This document shows positions 9,507 to 20,493 of a stretch of DNA of 64,000 bases, piece after piece. Where the stretch lies: contig JBNGIS010039252.1 of NCBI GenBank assembly GCA_049999725.1, forward strand, positions 1 to 64,000, in the 5' to 3' direction. The DNA is from Haplomitrium mnioides (taxonomy: Eukaryota > Marchantiophyta > Haplomitriopsida > Calobryales). The position numbers were made by a program, and so were the translations under genes. The notes below the pieces were generated by a model that was given only the letters and a program-made list of their open reading frames with translations, ran no database searches and was not told where the DNA came from. Positions within the stretch are counted from its first letter, which is position 1. Each line of letters begins with the position of its first letter.

Positions 9507-11222
9507 TGTCACTCCTCTCCTTCTGCCTTTAACCTTCACATGTGCCACTTGGAAGGCAGGGGAGGAAAAAAACAGGGGAATAGGTTCTTTTGTGAGATAG
9601 CCCCTATCCATTTATCACTTTGAGGCTTTAAGGAACTCTTCTTCACCTTACAATCCTTTCCTCTCTTCAACAAGCACTTCAACAGCCAAGCTGCTCATCC
9701 ACACTCTAAGCCAGAACACACATACACAAGGCCCAAGATACTTCTGTGGTAATATGCAATGTAATTCAAGGGTCCCAAATCTGGACCCAGCTACTTTGTA
9801 TACAAATCAAGAGCAGAATGTAATATCCCAAGTATCACTAAACAATGCCCAGGGACCTAACTCCCCCTTCGCAAGGATGTCTCAAGATCCAAACAAATGG
9901 ATTCCCTATATGCTTCTAATCCTAAGTGCTTTTTATACAGCACAACAGAATTCAAATCTAACTAATACACTCATACACAAATACAAACACCATGCATTGC
10001 GCTTCACCATAATCATATGCCTTACAAAACCACCGGGACTGACCTCCCCAACGGACTCCTCTCTTCCTCAACTTACCACCCCAATCTTCCTTTCCTCTCT
10101 CACATACTCACCCTTCTTCTAGATAGTTTTTTAACTTCCCTCACGAGAAGCTCTGGATTTACTTCCTCAGGCTTGGAAGAGAATTTCTCTTACTTCCACC
10201 TTTGGAAGACAGTCCTCTTGACTGCTAGCAACTCACTCCACCTCCGAACCTTGAACAGATCTTCTCTGCAGTGCGCGGGCACTAACGCAACCACCCTCTT
10301 CTTAGCTCCACTTGAAAGATTGAACCAGAGCGCACTCCGAGCACTTCTGGGTTTGATGCTTCTGCACATATGATGCAGAGACGACCCTAAGCTCCCACTT
10401 GGCAGCCTCTCTCGAATTCTCAACAGATCAAATCCCCTTCAATTTCCCGTATCGATCCACCTCTGCTACTGGTCCACCCGTAGGGATGAGTTTACTAAGA
10501 TCGTTCGAGCCTCTAGAAGTCCCCGCCCAGCGATTCTCGGCGCCCCTCGAGTCCACCTCCACCCCTGCTAGCCCCATACTTTAGTACACTCGCCTCACGT
10601 AAATTTTCACTAGATTCCCTTCTACCTAACCTTGTTTCCTCTTCTTGTCCCGAGATCGCTTGCGCATCTCTAGCTTGCATGCAAACCAACCCGATCAATG
10701 TCATAGCCCGTTGATGTATACCCCTTGCGCTTCTACCCTTGCGAATCCTTCCCGTTTGAAAAGGTCGTTATTCTCGTTAGGCCCAGGCTCCAGACGTGGC
10801 GACACCTATCTTGTCTATTCATAGAAAAATTCAAGTACAACTGTCAATTCCGAGGACTACGAGGCCTGGTCCGAAGAATTTCGTGGACTGGGATTTTGAA
10901 GAAATCCGCGGAACCGAGTCCAAAGAACCCCGCGGAGCTGAGACCAAAGAATCCCGTGAATTCCAGTCCGAAGAATCTCGCGGACTGGGATTCCGAAGAT
11001 TCCCGCGGAACCGAGTCCACTGTTGACAATTCCTCTGTGGCTGCCGTCTGACGCCATCTTCCACTGGGAAGCTTGACTGCCGCATTGACCCAGATTCATA
11101 GTTGACTATGGACCTAAGTCTGAAGAGTCCAACAGACTAGTGAGTCTAGAGGATCCCTCGGACCTTGAGTTCTAAGGTTGACTTTGTCAACGCTGCTGCA
11201 GTCTGACACTGCTTTCAACAAG
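9507..11222 (-). mobile_element. 5' LTR of Ty3-1, truncated
   Basis: It is collinear with 656-1905, for example ggggaataggttcttttg at both 724 and 9577, and the 24-bp array at about 10,868-11,030. An extra segment near 10,300-10,790 replaces a shorter one in the other copy. Homology stops near 11,222, inside the TTGAC-rich repeats, so about the first 1.8 kb of the LTR (minus sense) is missing. The element therefore has lost its promoter-side LTR. Confidence 0.8.
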
Positions 11223-11227
11223 AACAA

Positions 11228-11560
11228 CCACTACTTTGAACCAGGAACTGCTACTGAGTTCATGTTTCACTTGGTAGTCACAAATACCAATTTTTGTGAT
11301 TTGGTATTGAAAAACATCAATTTTACGTTTGTGAATTTTCTTTTGCAAAAAAATCAAATTTCAGAAATAAAAATAACATATTTTTTGTTGAGATTACATT
11401 TTTAAAAAATTTCTTTATAATAAACACCCTAAAAAACAAGCATTTTTAATTATTAAATATTTTATAAAAACATTACATTGTTGTAAATATACTAAATTCA
11501 TCAAAAATTTAAATAAAACACATATGCTTTTATGAAAAAAATTAATATGCAAATGTGGAC
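11228..11560. repeat. AT-rich sequence, possible small repeat also at 46,515
   Basis: The start (ctactttgaacca at 11,234) resembles ctactttgaaccaa at 46,529 for about 35 bp, and both continue into very AT-rich DNA. No terminal inverted repeats or coding sequence were recognised. This may be a dispersed AT-rich repeat, or chance similarity over a short anchor. Confidence 0.3.
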
Positions 11561-11612
11561 ATCTATGGACATAACGACTTTGCATCAGACTTTAAGCATC
11601 ATAGTTTTTAAA

Positions 11613-12145
11613 CCTATGCGCACATAGACTCCAAACAAGAACCATAGAGCATATGCGTGTCTATACTCCGAATGAGAATCCTAAAGCCAATGTGTGAATA
11701 GACTCCAAACAAGAACCCTTAAGCCTATCCGCGTATAGATTTCGAATGAGAATCCTAAAGCCTATGCGCGCATAGACTTTGAATGAGAATCCTAAAGCCT
11801 ATGCCCGCATAGACTTTGAATGAGAATCGTAAAGCCTATGCACGCATAGACTTTGAATGAGAATCCTAAAACCTATGCGTGCATAGACTCCGAACGAGAA
11901 CCCTAAAGCCTATGTGCACATAGTCTCTGAACAAGAACCCTAAAGCCTATGCACGTATAGACTCAGAACGAGAACCCTAAAGCCTATGCGCACATAGACT
12001 CCGAACGAGAACCCTAAAGCCTATGCGCGCATGGACTCCAAACGAGAACCCTAAATCTTATGTGCGCATGGACTTTGAATGATAGCCCTAAAGCCTATGC
12101 ATGCATAGACTACTAAAGCTTATATGTGCATGGACTCCAAACCGT
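11613..12145. repeat. 37-bp tandem satellite, about 15 copies
   Basis: The word cctatg recurs at 11,613, 11,650, 11,687, 11,724, 11,761, 11,798, 11,835, 11,872, 11,909 and on to 12,094 with a constant 37-bp step (a few words mutated). A shortened unit follows. Each unit carries a self-complementary core (tatgcgcgcata in the best copies) and usually the string accctaaag. No reading frame of note. Confidence 0.92.
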
Positions 12146-12149
12146 TCTT

Positions 12150-13080
12150 GTACTAGCAATTAACAACAACTTAGAGCCACAATATGATTATGTACATTCA
12201 ATGTACTATCGTGAATGCCACACTAAGAAATTAATGACACCATAGGGCTACAATATGATCTCCTTACTATCTTGAATTCCCTAAAAAAAAGACTCTTCAT
12301 CTTTCACCAAGATTAGGGACACATGGCACCAAAAATCCAAAACATATTCAAATATGAGGTTTATGTCTTCTAACTCTAGCTCTATATGACCTATTGCACC
12401 ACAATTTCTTCTATTGTGTGACAACTTTTGTATACTTTAACATCAAATATGGCTCTTTGTCACGTATTAATCTTTCAACAAGAATTTGCATTCTTGTTTC
12501 AACAACCACAACTATTGTCATAAGTTTACTGAAAAAAAAACTATTGCATTTACTTTATAATTTCATATATATAGCTTCAAAAAATCCAACAACCAATGTG
12601 GTTATTGCATGAATTGATTGATAAGACCCTACGTTTTAGGTGTGATTGTCATGAACTCATTGTCTTTCAAGAATTGAAGCCCGTTCACCACAAGGTCAGC
12701 TTGCATGACTAGAGTGATCTTTGTATGCCACCATGCTAGTAAAGACCCTTATCCTCATTGCTTAAGGTGTAGTGATGCAGGTGCAACAATACAATCACCC
12801 TTCTTTGAAAACAATCTGTCACAGATTTAGTTTGTGTTCATGCGCAAAGCTTCAGAAAAGAATCCCCTTATTCTCTCACAATCCTTTGCTGACCTCATCA
12901 TGCCTTGATGGCTTTCTTGCCCACAATCCACCCCTGCTATATCAAACAAAGCATTGCACTGCAATAAAGAGAACAACTAAAATGACGCTGCTAGATTTCA
13001 TAAGGAGTGTGATGCAGAAAGCAAGCATTGCATTGCAAGGTTAAAAGAGAGTTTTTCTCACATATTTCAAACTTGTAATT
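12150..13080. other. No gene seen
   Basis: AT-rich DNA with short open frames in several directions and no recognisable motif. A stretch near 12,610-12,740 might be a very decayed retroelement piece on the minus strand, but I could not match it to a domain. Confidence 0.5.
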
Positions 13081-13099
13081 CTATGGAGTGTCGGACCAG

Positions 13100-13530
13100 A
13101 GTTTCTCGACTGGGTCGCATAGGAGAGATGCAGATGGCTCCCCTAGATTTCTCCACAACTAAAATCGACAATGCTCCTTAGTGTTCCCCAATCCTTCCTT
13201 GGTTTTCAAATCTCCCTTGTACCCACTTTGGAACTAACTAGCAACATCCACATCAAAATCCTTGAAGCATTTTATTTTCTCTTCTTTGGGCAGCGTTAAG
13301 AAGCTCTTGCTGGCTCCAAAGGCCTCCTCCAAAATAGATACAGAGACTTCAGGGTTGTGACACCACAAAACCCCACTCCGTCCACCCTTTCGCTGTCGCT
13401 TGGAGCTGGGCATGGCGAATCTGCGAGTCTTTGTACACATGCATGTCAACCTTGGACTTGTCCAGCTATTCGGCTGGCAATCAAGCTTGTTTGGAAGATA
13501 TTTACATCTATCACAATTGCTGGTTCTCAT
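13100..13530 (-). pseudogene. Possible 2-oxoglutarate/Fe(II) oxygenase N-terminal fragment
   Basis: On the minus strand the reading includes GVLWCHNPEVSVSILEEAFG and then ASKSFLTLPKEEKIKC. It resembles the N-terminal (DIOX_N) segment of plant 2-OG oxygenases, which typically read G(F)xxVxNHGV...L(x)EAFxxSKxFFxLPxEEKxK. The catalytic C-terminal domain is absent and a stop follows at residue 99 with more stops below. It would be a fragment of a host gene family, the only host-like coding trace in the window. It lies directly beyond a retroelement gag on the same strand. The match is by motif style only. Confidence 0.35.
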
Positions 13531-13671
13531 ATCACAAATTGTGTCTACTTACAAACGAGAATCATTGAGAAATATACGAAAATAAAGAACTATGAGAATT
13601 CAAGATGGTCAAAACTCTATTTGCCAACAGAAATAGACTATAATACAAATCATGCAACACAAGAAAAAAAA

Positions 13672-14570
13672 TCAACAATGACGAGCAATTGCAAGAGAAA
13701 TAGGAATGTGAAGAGTAGTGGCAATGAGGAACACAGTCTTTGCAAAACATGGTGACATAAAATTTCTAGAACTCTTACTATGCACCAACATTCTCCAATA
13801 GTGCTCCTCAATCAAACCATCAAGATGGAACAAAATACCTTGAATTCTTGTCGAAATTTTAATTCCATCAAAGCTCACAAAGTTTTTAGTACATTGTTTG
13901 AATAGTTGAGGACACAATCTAGCTTCTATAACAGTAAGTGATGCGTCATGCCGCTTTGTCATCCGCATTGCTTTTTCTAATTGAGAAGAATCTTTTATTA
14001 TATCTTCTATTCGTGTGTGAGGCTTTATTCCACATACAAAGCGGTCTAGTGCTTCTTCTTCTCTTATATTAAGAATTTGCATAATTGTATCATGAAAATG
14101 TGCAACATAGCTTCTCACTGTACTAAGTTGCTTCAATTCGGCCAATCAATCTCTTCCTACTTTTGAAGCATTTACATTATTAAATCTTGAAATCAACGCT
14201 TCTTTGAATTCATACTAAGAAACAATAGAAGCAACAAACTCATATTGTGCTTGTTCTATTTGATATCTCCACCAAGTCTTTGCAACTTCTTAAAATTAAC
14301 ATGTTGGAAATAGAATTTGTCGACCATCTTCTCTAATGTTTGTAGTTTCAAAATATTGCTTACAATTGAATATAAAGCTCTCAGATGTACCACAAACCAT
14401 CTTTCCATTATATGCTTTTGGCATTGAAAATCATTCATAACTCTCTTCTTCTCAAAAAGTTTATCTTTCTTTCATTCTCACTTCCAAAATGCGTGAAAGA
14501 TGTTCAAGATGTTGTTGCATTGCTTGAACCACCGCATCATGATTCTCTTTGTAACTCACCACAAAAAAAA
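13672..14570 (-). pseudogene. Gag remnant of Ty3 element C
   Basis: The minus strand from about 14,570 gives a decayed Ty3 gag. It contains HLEHLSRILEVRMKER, MVVxALYSI-like segments, VAKTWWRYQ (the Trp-rich heart of retrotransposon gag) and FKEALISRFNNV. The better-preserved 14,145-13,672 frame starts AELKQLSTVRSYVAHFHD and continues LDRFVCGIKPHTRIED, matching the usual LxQxxSVxxYxxxF...F..GLKP pattern. It starts just after the PBS at 14,579. No pol follows it, so the element is cut short. Confidence 0.7.
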
Positions 14571-14578
14571 GAACACTA

Positions 14579-14590
14579 GCTCTAATACCA
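14579..14590 (-). promoter_or_regulatory. tRNA-iMet primer-binding site of element C
   Basis: On the minus strand the sequence directly after the LTR end (...CTTGTACA, then one T) is TGGTATTAGAGC. This differs at one base from TGGTATCAGAGC, the standard complement of the plant initiator tRNA-Met 3' end. The gag remnant follows in the same direction. Confidence 0.85.
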
Positions 14591-14591
14591 A

Positions 14592-16433
14592 TGTACAAGA
14601 ACTCAAAAAACCAAATCCAAATGAGTAAGAGCTCATAGTGAGCACCAATAGAGTTCTTCAACCAAATGCTAATAAGGCAAGCAAAAACCAAGCAACCAAA
14701 GAACCCAAGTGAATTGAGAGGAACTGTAGAATGAGGAGTAGGGCTATGAAGCCCTTCTATTTATACAAGAGAGAAGATGGTGTCATCCCTCTTTCTTTAC
14801 TTCCAATTTAAACCCTAGAATTAATCACTTAGAAGTCACTTCTAATTTCAACCCTAAAATTGCTCACTTAGAAGTCACTTCTACTTTCAACACTTAAAGC
14901 TCTAAAAGCAACCTCGAAGACAAGCAATCTTATATCAATTCAACCCTAAAAAGAACCCTCTACCATTTACTTCACTCTTATATATTTTCTTATAAATAAC
15001 ACAACATCATCTTTGTACTATTACACTTCTTATTTTCTCAACTAGCAATCTAACTCAAAATCTCAATGTAAAATCACTCAAATTTCAGTGAGATTCTCTT
15101 ATTGAGAAAATTAAAAAAGTTACTAACAAAAAATCATCCACATTTCTAGTTTCAACTATCAATCTTACTCAAACTCTCAAGTTGTTTTTCAACCATAATT
15201 GAGTCACATTACATATTTTTAACCAGCAATCTTACTCATATTCTGTAGATGTCTTCTGAGTAAAAACTATTCATATGCTTTGTTATCAATGAGAAATCTC
15301 AACCACAACTTACCTATATTGTCTTTTCTCAACTAGCAATCTCAGTTAGAATCTCAAGTTGGTTTCTCAACTATGAATTACTCATGTACTCTGCTGTCAA
15401 CTAGCAATCTTTACTTAAACTAACTCACATTGTCTATTTTTTACAGCAATCCCATTAAGAATTCTAGTGAACTCTCAACTAGAAGTCACCATGTTCTTTA
15501 ATATGAATCACCAATCTAAACCACAAATCATTCACATTCCCTATGCTCTAACAAAAATTTACTCAATGTCACTAGGTGGCTTCTAACTATAAATCACTCA
15601 CATTGTTTATTTTCAACTAGCAATCTCATTTGGATTTTCTAGCTGACTTGTTGACCAATAGTCACTTAGTTGTCTCTTATTTACTAACAACTCACTCACA
15701 TTCTCTAAATGACTTCTCAATTAAAAATCACTCATATTGTCTATTCTCAACTAGAAATCTTAATCTCATATCACTTATATTCAACCTATCAATCTAGTTA
15801 TCCAAACCTAAAACCACTACATTCTCTACTCTCAACTAGCAATCTAACTTCTCAACAAGCACTCACTGTCTATCTCGACAAATTCTCAACAAGAAATCAC
15901 TCACATTATCTATCATCAACTGAGAATTTCAATGAGATTCTAACTTTGACCAATCAACCCAAGGTCACTCACATTCTATATTCTCAACAAGCAATCTCAA
16001 TTACATTCTTGAGATGACTTCTCACTAGAAAACACTCACATTCTCTACTTTCAACTAAAAATTTGAGTAGCAAATAAGTTATTTCTTTATACTCAACTAG
16101 AAGTCTCACTCATGTTCTTTAGTTAACTTCTTAACCACAGTCCAATTACATTCTCTAGGTAAATTATCAATAAAAAATCACTCACATTGTCAATTATCAA
16201 CTAGCAATCTAACTCATATTCTCTACATGAGTTCTAAACAAAAACAAATACTTAGATTGTCCTTTCTCAAGAATCAATCTCACTCGAGTTCTCTAGTTGA
16301 CTTTAAAGCTAAAATAGGTCATGTTATCTATTCTTAACTAGCAATCTCGTTCATATTCTCTAGATGACTTCTCAACTAAAAACTATTCATATTGTTTATT
16401 CTCAATAAGCAATCTAAGCTAGAAATTCCTCAT
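14592..16433 (-). mobile_element. 5' LTR of element C with degenerate tandem repeats
   Basis: The inner edge is fixed by the PBS: plus strand tgtacaag at 14,592. A canonical TATA box (minus TATAAATAG, 14,757-14,765) lies about 165 bp from that edge. From about 14,900 to 16,433 the DNA is a degenerate repeat of ctcaactagcaatct and cactcacattctct words at irregular spacings, often 60-110 bp. Whether all of it belongs to the LTR is unknown, because no second copy is present and the outer edge is only bounded by the LTR of element A. Confidence 0.55.
14757..14765 (-). promoter_or_regulatory. TATA box of element C LTR
   Basis: TATAAATAG on the minus strand, pointing toward the PBS and gag of element C. 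Confidence 0.6.
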
Positions 16434-17073
16434 TGTATTTTCTCAATGAGAAATATCTAGAATTAGACACCTATATACACATAAAAATTAGCACAAGTAC
16501 AACACATACAAGTTAATATAAGAGAAACACACAAAGAACTTAAAAACCCTCACAAGGTAAGAAATGTCTAACAAGACACTCTCCTTTCTTTATATACTAG
16601 ATAGAAAAAGCTTTGCTCACATAGGTTGAGTAGCCCTATTGGTTCCTTTTCTACCCTCTTCTAATGAAACCACCTTTTTCTCTCTCACTGATTGGACCAC
16701 TCTATACTTTTATTCTCCTTCTTCCATGTGTACTTATCCTTAGAACCTTTCATCTCTCTTTAGTTCTCTTTTGCCACATGTCTTTTCCTTAAGAACCTTC
16801 CATTTCTTTAATTCTATCACGTGTTCTTACTTTAGAACCTTTTGTTTGCTTTAATCCTATGCTCGCCACATGCTCTTATCCTCTTGTGAAATAATCAATC
16901 TATACTTCATCACTTTAATTTGTTGACTCTCTCTCTTCTCTTACTATGTGTCATTCTCTTTATAATAGCAATCGTTTTTAAAAATCTAACTTAGTAGTAA
17001 CTTTCTAGACATAATTGTCACTATATCTTGCTTCATTTTTAGCTATTGCTTACTAAAGTTAGCAACTAATACA
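16434..17073 (-). mobile_element. 3' LTR of chromovirus A, 640 bp
   Basis: It lies just past the chromodomain. A purine tract (minus AAAAAGGAGGAG, about 17,077-17,088) precedes TGTATT at 17,073. The other end is AATACA at 16,434, giving a perfect 6-bp terminal inverted repeat TGTATT...AATACA. A TATA box (minus TATATAAAG, near 16,598) sits 475 bp from the start, followed by an AT-rich transcript-start region. The 5' LTR of this element was not found, so the boundaries rest on termini and position. Confidence 0.65.
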
Positions 17074-17086
17074 ATACTCCTCCTTT

Positions 17087-17326
17087 TTAACACGCAACGT
17101 TCTTGTTGCAAGTAAGAGAGTTCTCAAAAGAGTGAACAAGCATAGATGCATTGGCCAAATTTGTAAAGGGCTTATAAGTAGTCTTATAAAAGAGGTAGTC
17201 TTTCCAACAAACCAAATATTCCACAATCTCATGATAGCCACGATTATGTGTGCATTTTTTCAAGAGTTGTTCCACCTCAAATTCTTCATGACCATCAAAA
17301 AGTTCAAGTGGTAGAGAGGGTTTCAA
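17087..17326 (-). pseudogene. Chromodomain at the end of chromovirus A pol
   Basis: The minus-strand reading has FEVEQLLKKC, EIVEYLVCWKDYLFYKTTY and NLANASMLVHSFEN. This is the chromodomain pattern (V-E-xIL...EYLVKWKGY...TWEP..NL.NA..L...F). The Trp and Tyr of the W-K-x-Y core remain, while the second cage Trp (TWEP) reads TYKP. In chromoviruses this domain follows integrase and steers insertion toward modified histones. It ends about 14 bp before the LTR purine tract. It places element A in the chromovirus branch of Ty3, separate from Ty3-1 and elements 2/3. Confidence 0.88.
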
Positions 17327-17415
17327 TGTACAAGTGAAAGTGGTAGAGCAAGGAACAAAAGTTCATAATAAAGAGACATGAAAGACTTGATAAATTTTCA
17401 TGCAAGTACGTAAAA

Positions 17416-18115
17416 CTAATTGATAGACCATTTTAGTGATACTAGCAAAAATAGCAAAATGTTCAATAAAACAAGCGGAGAGCTTGCAAAAGCAATGAAA
17501 AGAAAGATGAGAAGTGGGGAGCTACATTTGGTCATCGATAACAAAGGCCACCTCATGATGATGAACATTGACATATTGTTTTTGGCAATTATGAGCAACT
17601 TCAAGTTTTTCCTTGGCACGTTAGGTGCCATGATATAGACAATGGAGAAAATCATCAACGATTGGATTCTTAGAAGTCTATGCAGGTTGAAGATTATATA
17701 GGGTGGTTGGATGCTCACCATACATAAAAAAGAAAGGTATGGCTTGTGTGGAGCTATTGATGGAGTTATTGTAAGAAAGTTCTATAAGAGCTAACAACCA
17801 ATTCCATTCTTCTTGTTCTTCTAAGGTAAACAACAACATATCTTTGATGGTGCAATTGGCATGTTTAGTTTGACCATCTAATTCAAGGTGATTGGTGGTA
17901 CACATGGTCAATTTGGTTTTGAAAAGACCAAATATAGTGCGCCAAAGCATGATGGTGAACTAATTATCTCGCTGAGAAATAATAACTTAGAAGATAACAC
18001 GACAATAGTAAACTCTTTCCAAATATATTCGTGCTAATTCAAGTGTTGTGAGTGATTTGGTAGTTAGATGAATATGAATCATTTTGCTAAGTTTGTCCAT
18101 AAAAAAAAGATAACA
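17416..18115 (-). pseudogene. Integrase core of chromovirus A
   Basis: From 18,100 the reading is MDKLSKMIHIHLTTKSLTTLE (first catalytic Asp in MDKLSKM). Next comes SQRDN for the family's SDRDP (second Asp), then LWRTIFGLFKTKLTMCTTNH, DGQTKHANCTIKDML and AYNNS-like YNNSINSSTQ with FFMYGEHP. The family's DGQTERVN is DGQTKHAN here, so the catalytic Glu is Lys. The zinc-binding N-terminal part is missing: RT-side sequence joins directly to LPILNMR before the core. The 17,416-17,680 stretch would be the linker toward the chromodomain and is strongly decayed. Confidence 0.85.
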
Positions 18116-18239
18116 TCATAACTTGTAGAAGTTCATAGTAGCTGACACACAATATCCATACTCACATGTTCTCATCGCATATTGAGGATAGGTAAATTGA
18201 TTGGTCATATAGAATCATACAATTTAACAATATAAGCAT

Positions 18240-19100
18240 GAAGAAGTGATTTCTTCAATGCTTGGAATGCCAACTCTTCTACTGTTTTCCATGTTCACAT
18301 ATGAATTTTCTTGAGTAAGTTGGTCAAAGGTTACTCTAGACTGTTCTTAGGCGTGCTTCAGACGTATGCTCACGTTTCAGAACCCTGGAGTATTGAACAA
18401 GACGCTTCTCTTATTTGTGCAAAGCCTTTTATAAATCAATGATAAAACCTAACTAGCCTCAAAAATCCCTTTTTTGTGTTTGATCACTTGGAGCTTTTCA
18501 CCTCTGAATTGCCTCCAACTTCTCATTCATGGTTTGGATTCTTGATGTACTCATACGGTTATCTAAATAGTTAACCTCCCTTTTTCCATTTTCACATTGT
18601 GACATTTTCACATATAGCTGTGGTTTTAACGTACGTTCAATATTGTACAATGATGTTGTTGATGCTCTTTTAGATTTTGGTTGAAATAAGAATGTCATCC
18701 AAAAGGATAATAACAAATTTATCTAAAAAATATCAAAAAATATCATTCATAAGGCTTATAAATATTACAGAAGCATTAGTTACTCCAAAAGACATAATAT
18801 GATATTTAAAATTCCTATTTTGACTTTAAAATGTTGTATTTTGCACATCAACTTCTATGATTTGGATTTGATTATATCCGCTTTTCAAATCAAACTTTGT
18901 AAACTAATTTTCTCCTTGGAGTTGGTCAAATAAATCATCAATTCTTGGGAATGAATATTTATTTTTCATCATATAGTGATTGAACACTCGATAGTCAATA
19001 CACATCCTCACATTCTTATCTTTCTTTTTCACAAATAATACTAGTGCATCATAAGAAGAGATGATTGGTCTAATGAATTTTTTTCCAACAGTTCATTGAT
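18240..19100 (-). pseudogene. Reverse transcriptase of chromovirus A
   Basis: Minus-strand pieces read [24 protein letters not shown] (18,990-19,060), [27 protein letters not shown] and, near 18,686-18,716, VIILLDDILI, which is the YxDD catalytic region with both Asp. Later pieces (GFLRLVRFYH-FIKGFA) match the RT thumb and then ALKKSLLHA, the start of RNase H, where an internal deletion begins. RNase H itself is missing. Many stops and frame changes. The KKKDxxxRMCIDYR and FPRIDDLxDQLQG signatures are those of chromoviruses. Confidence 0.85.
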
Positions 19101-19399
19101 ATGAGATTTGCATTCCTTTAGTTCATGATGAAGTAAATGATATAGTGCCTTCCACAGTGGAGTACTTCTTAGAACAACTTCAATCTTATGATCAGTGCTC
19201 TCTTTAGCATGCAAACCTTAAGGTAAATCATTGTGAAAAATGTCAAAGAACTCTTTCCAAACACCTTGAAATTCATGTTGAACTTTTTGCTTTAAGTTCT
19301 TCTTATCAATGGTAAGCTCACGTACGAGTCTTTAAAACACCACATCTTGTCTTTTGATCAAATTTGCTCCAATCACATATAAAATTAGATGTCTTAAAT

Positions 19400-20142
19400 G
19401 AGATTTTATTTGACCTACTTCATTCCAAGAATAGCATCGTTTCTTGCCAATGTTGTGATCTTCTACTCCAACTTCTTTTTTAAGTTATCCACATGCAAAG
19501 TTATACTTTGAGACAATCATTTAGTATGCTCACATTGACCATTTGCTATTTCCACCACTTCGTGTTCGCCGTTTTCAAGAGGCAACTTCAACTTCAATGT
19601 TATAGCCTATGATGGATAATTTTCTTTTGCTTTGGAGTTCACCAAAACTCTTATTGCATATCTTTCTATTCATTATTCAACCACAATTAACCCTCCATTT
19701 TTTTGTTTTTCTATATGATAGATACGATTTTGTTGAATGTTTGCCTCACATTTCTTCTTTATCCAAGCAAAACCACGAGGTTCTTTTACTCGTGCCCATT
19801 ATTTCCCTCACATTCTTCATCTCTTTCAGTGTTGACATTATGGAAAAACCGTTGATTATGTTGTACTGCTCTACAATTTGGTGCAATATGTTCTATTCAA
19901 CACAATTATAGCATGTTTGATTTTCTCTTTGATCATCCATCCTCTTTTCTTCAAGGGTATGTGGTGATCTTTGTTTTTGGTGATTTATACAATGAAAATC
20001 TCTTCTTCTCATATTTTCCAACCCCATAGGCATAGGGCTATAGTTTCCTTCGGTTCACACAATTCATAGTGTTCTTTCAATCCGTTAAGCAAATGAGATA
20101 ACTTTGTTTACATTTTGTAGATTGAGTATTATAACCTTTCCT
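19400..20142 (-). pseudogene. Gag zinc knuckle and protease-side region of chromovirus A
   Basis: Near 19,912-19,865 the minus strand reads CYNCVE, a break, then EHIAPNCRA, which is a CCHC knuckle (C-x2-C-x4-H-x4-C) split by a one- or two-base shift. Downstream (lower coordinates) lies very decayed sequence where the protease should be. Upstream the gag is interrupted by the LINE insertion at 20,143-20,151 and resumes at 23,010. Confidence 0.55.
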
Positions 20143-20167
20143 CTAAGTTTTTTTTTTTTTTTTGACC

Positions 20168-20193
20168 GAAAGTTAACAGCTTTATTAACTTTC
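20168..20193 (-). other. Perfect 9-bp hairpin next to the LINE poly(A) tail
   Basis: gaaagttaa (20,168-20,176) and ttaactttc (20,185-20,193) are exact inverted repeats with an 8-base loop. On the LINE sense strand the AATAAA signal spans the stem-loop boundary, and the tail starts a few bases beyond. A terminal stem-loop is a plausible RT recognition element. Confidence 0.8.
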
Positions 20194-20493
20194 AAGCATC
20201 AAAGGAACAACCGCGGCCAGCAATCAGGCCGAGTGGCAAAAACAGCAACCCATCAATCCTTTTCGGGATCAAGCCTAGTAAACCACATCAGGCCAATACC
20301 CTCAATCGAGATTACTACTAACATTCAGATTCCAGTAAACATTGTCTTCATCACGGATACAGAGAAAATGCCTAGCACCCCAGGTTCTGTCAAAGGTTTC
20401 CAGAATTTTTTCTCTCTTTGCTTCTTTTTGAGCCTTCCTCTAGTTTCTACAGGCATCGTGCCAAGCTTTCCTTCCATACTCGACCAACCTCCT

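Noticed and set aside
11613-12145. CRISPR-like array (regular 37-bp step)
   Set aside because: There are no unique spacers; the full 37 bp repeats, in a eukaryotic repeat-rich context. It is a satellite.
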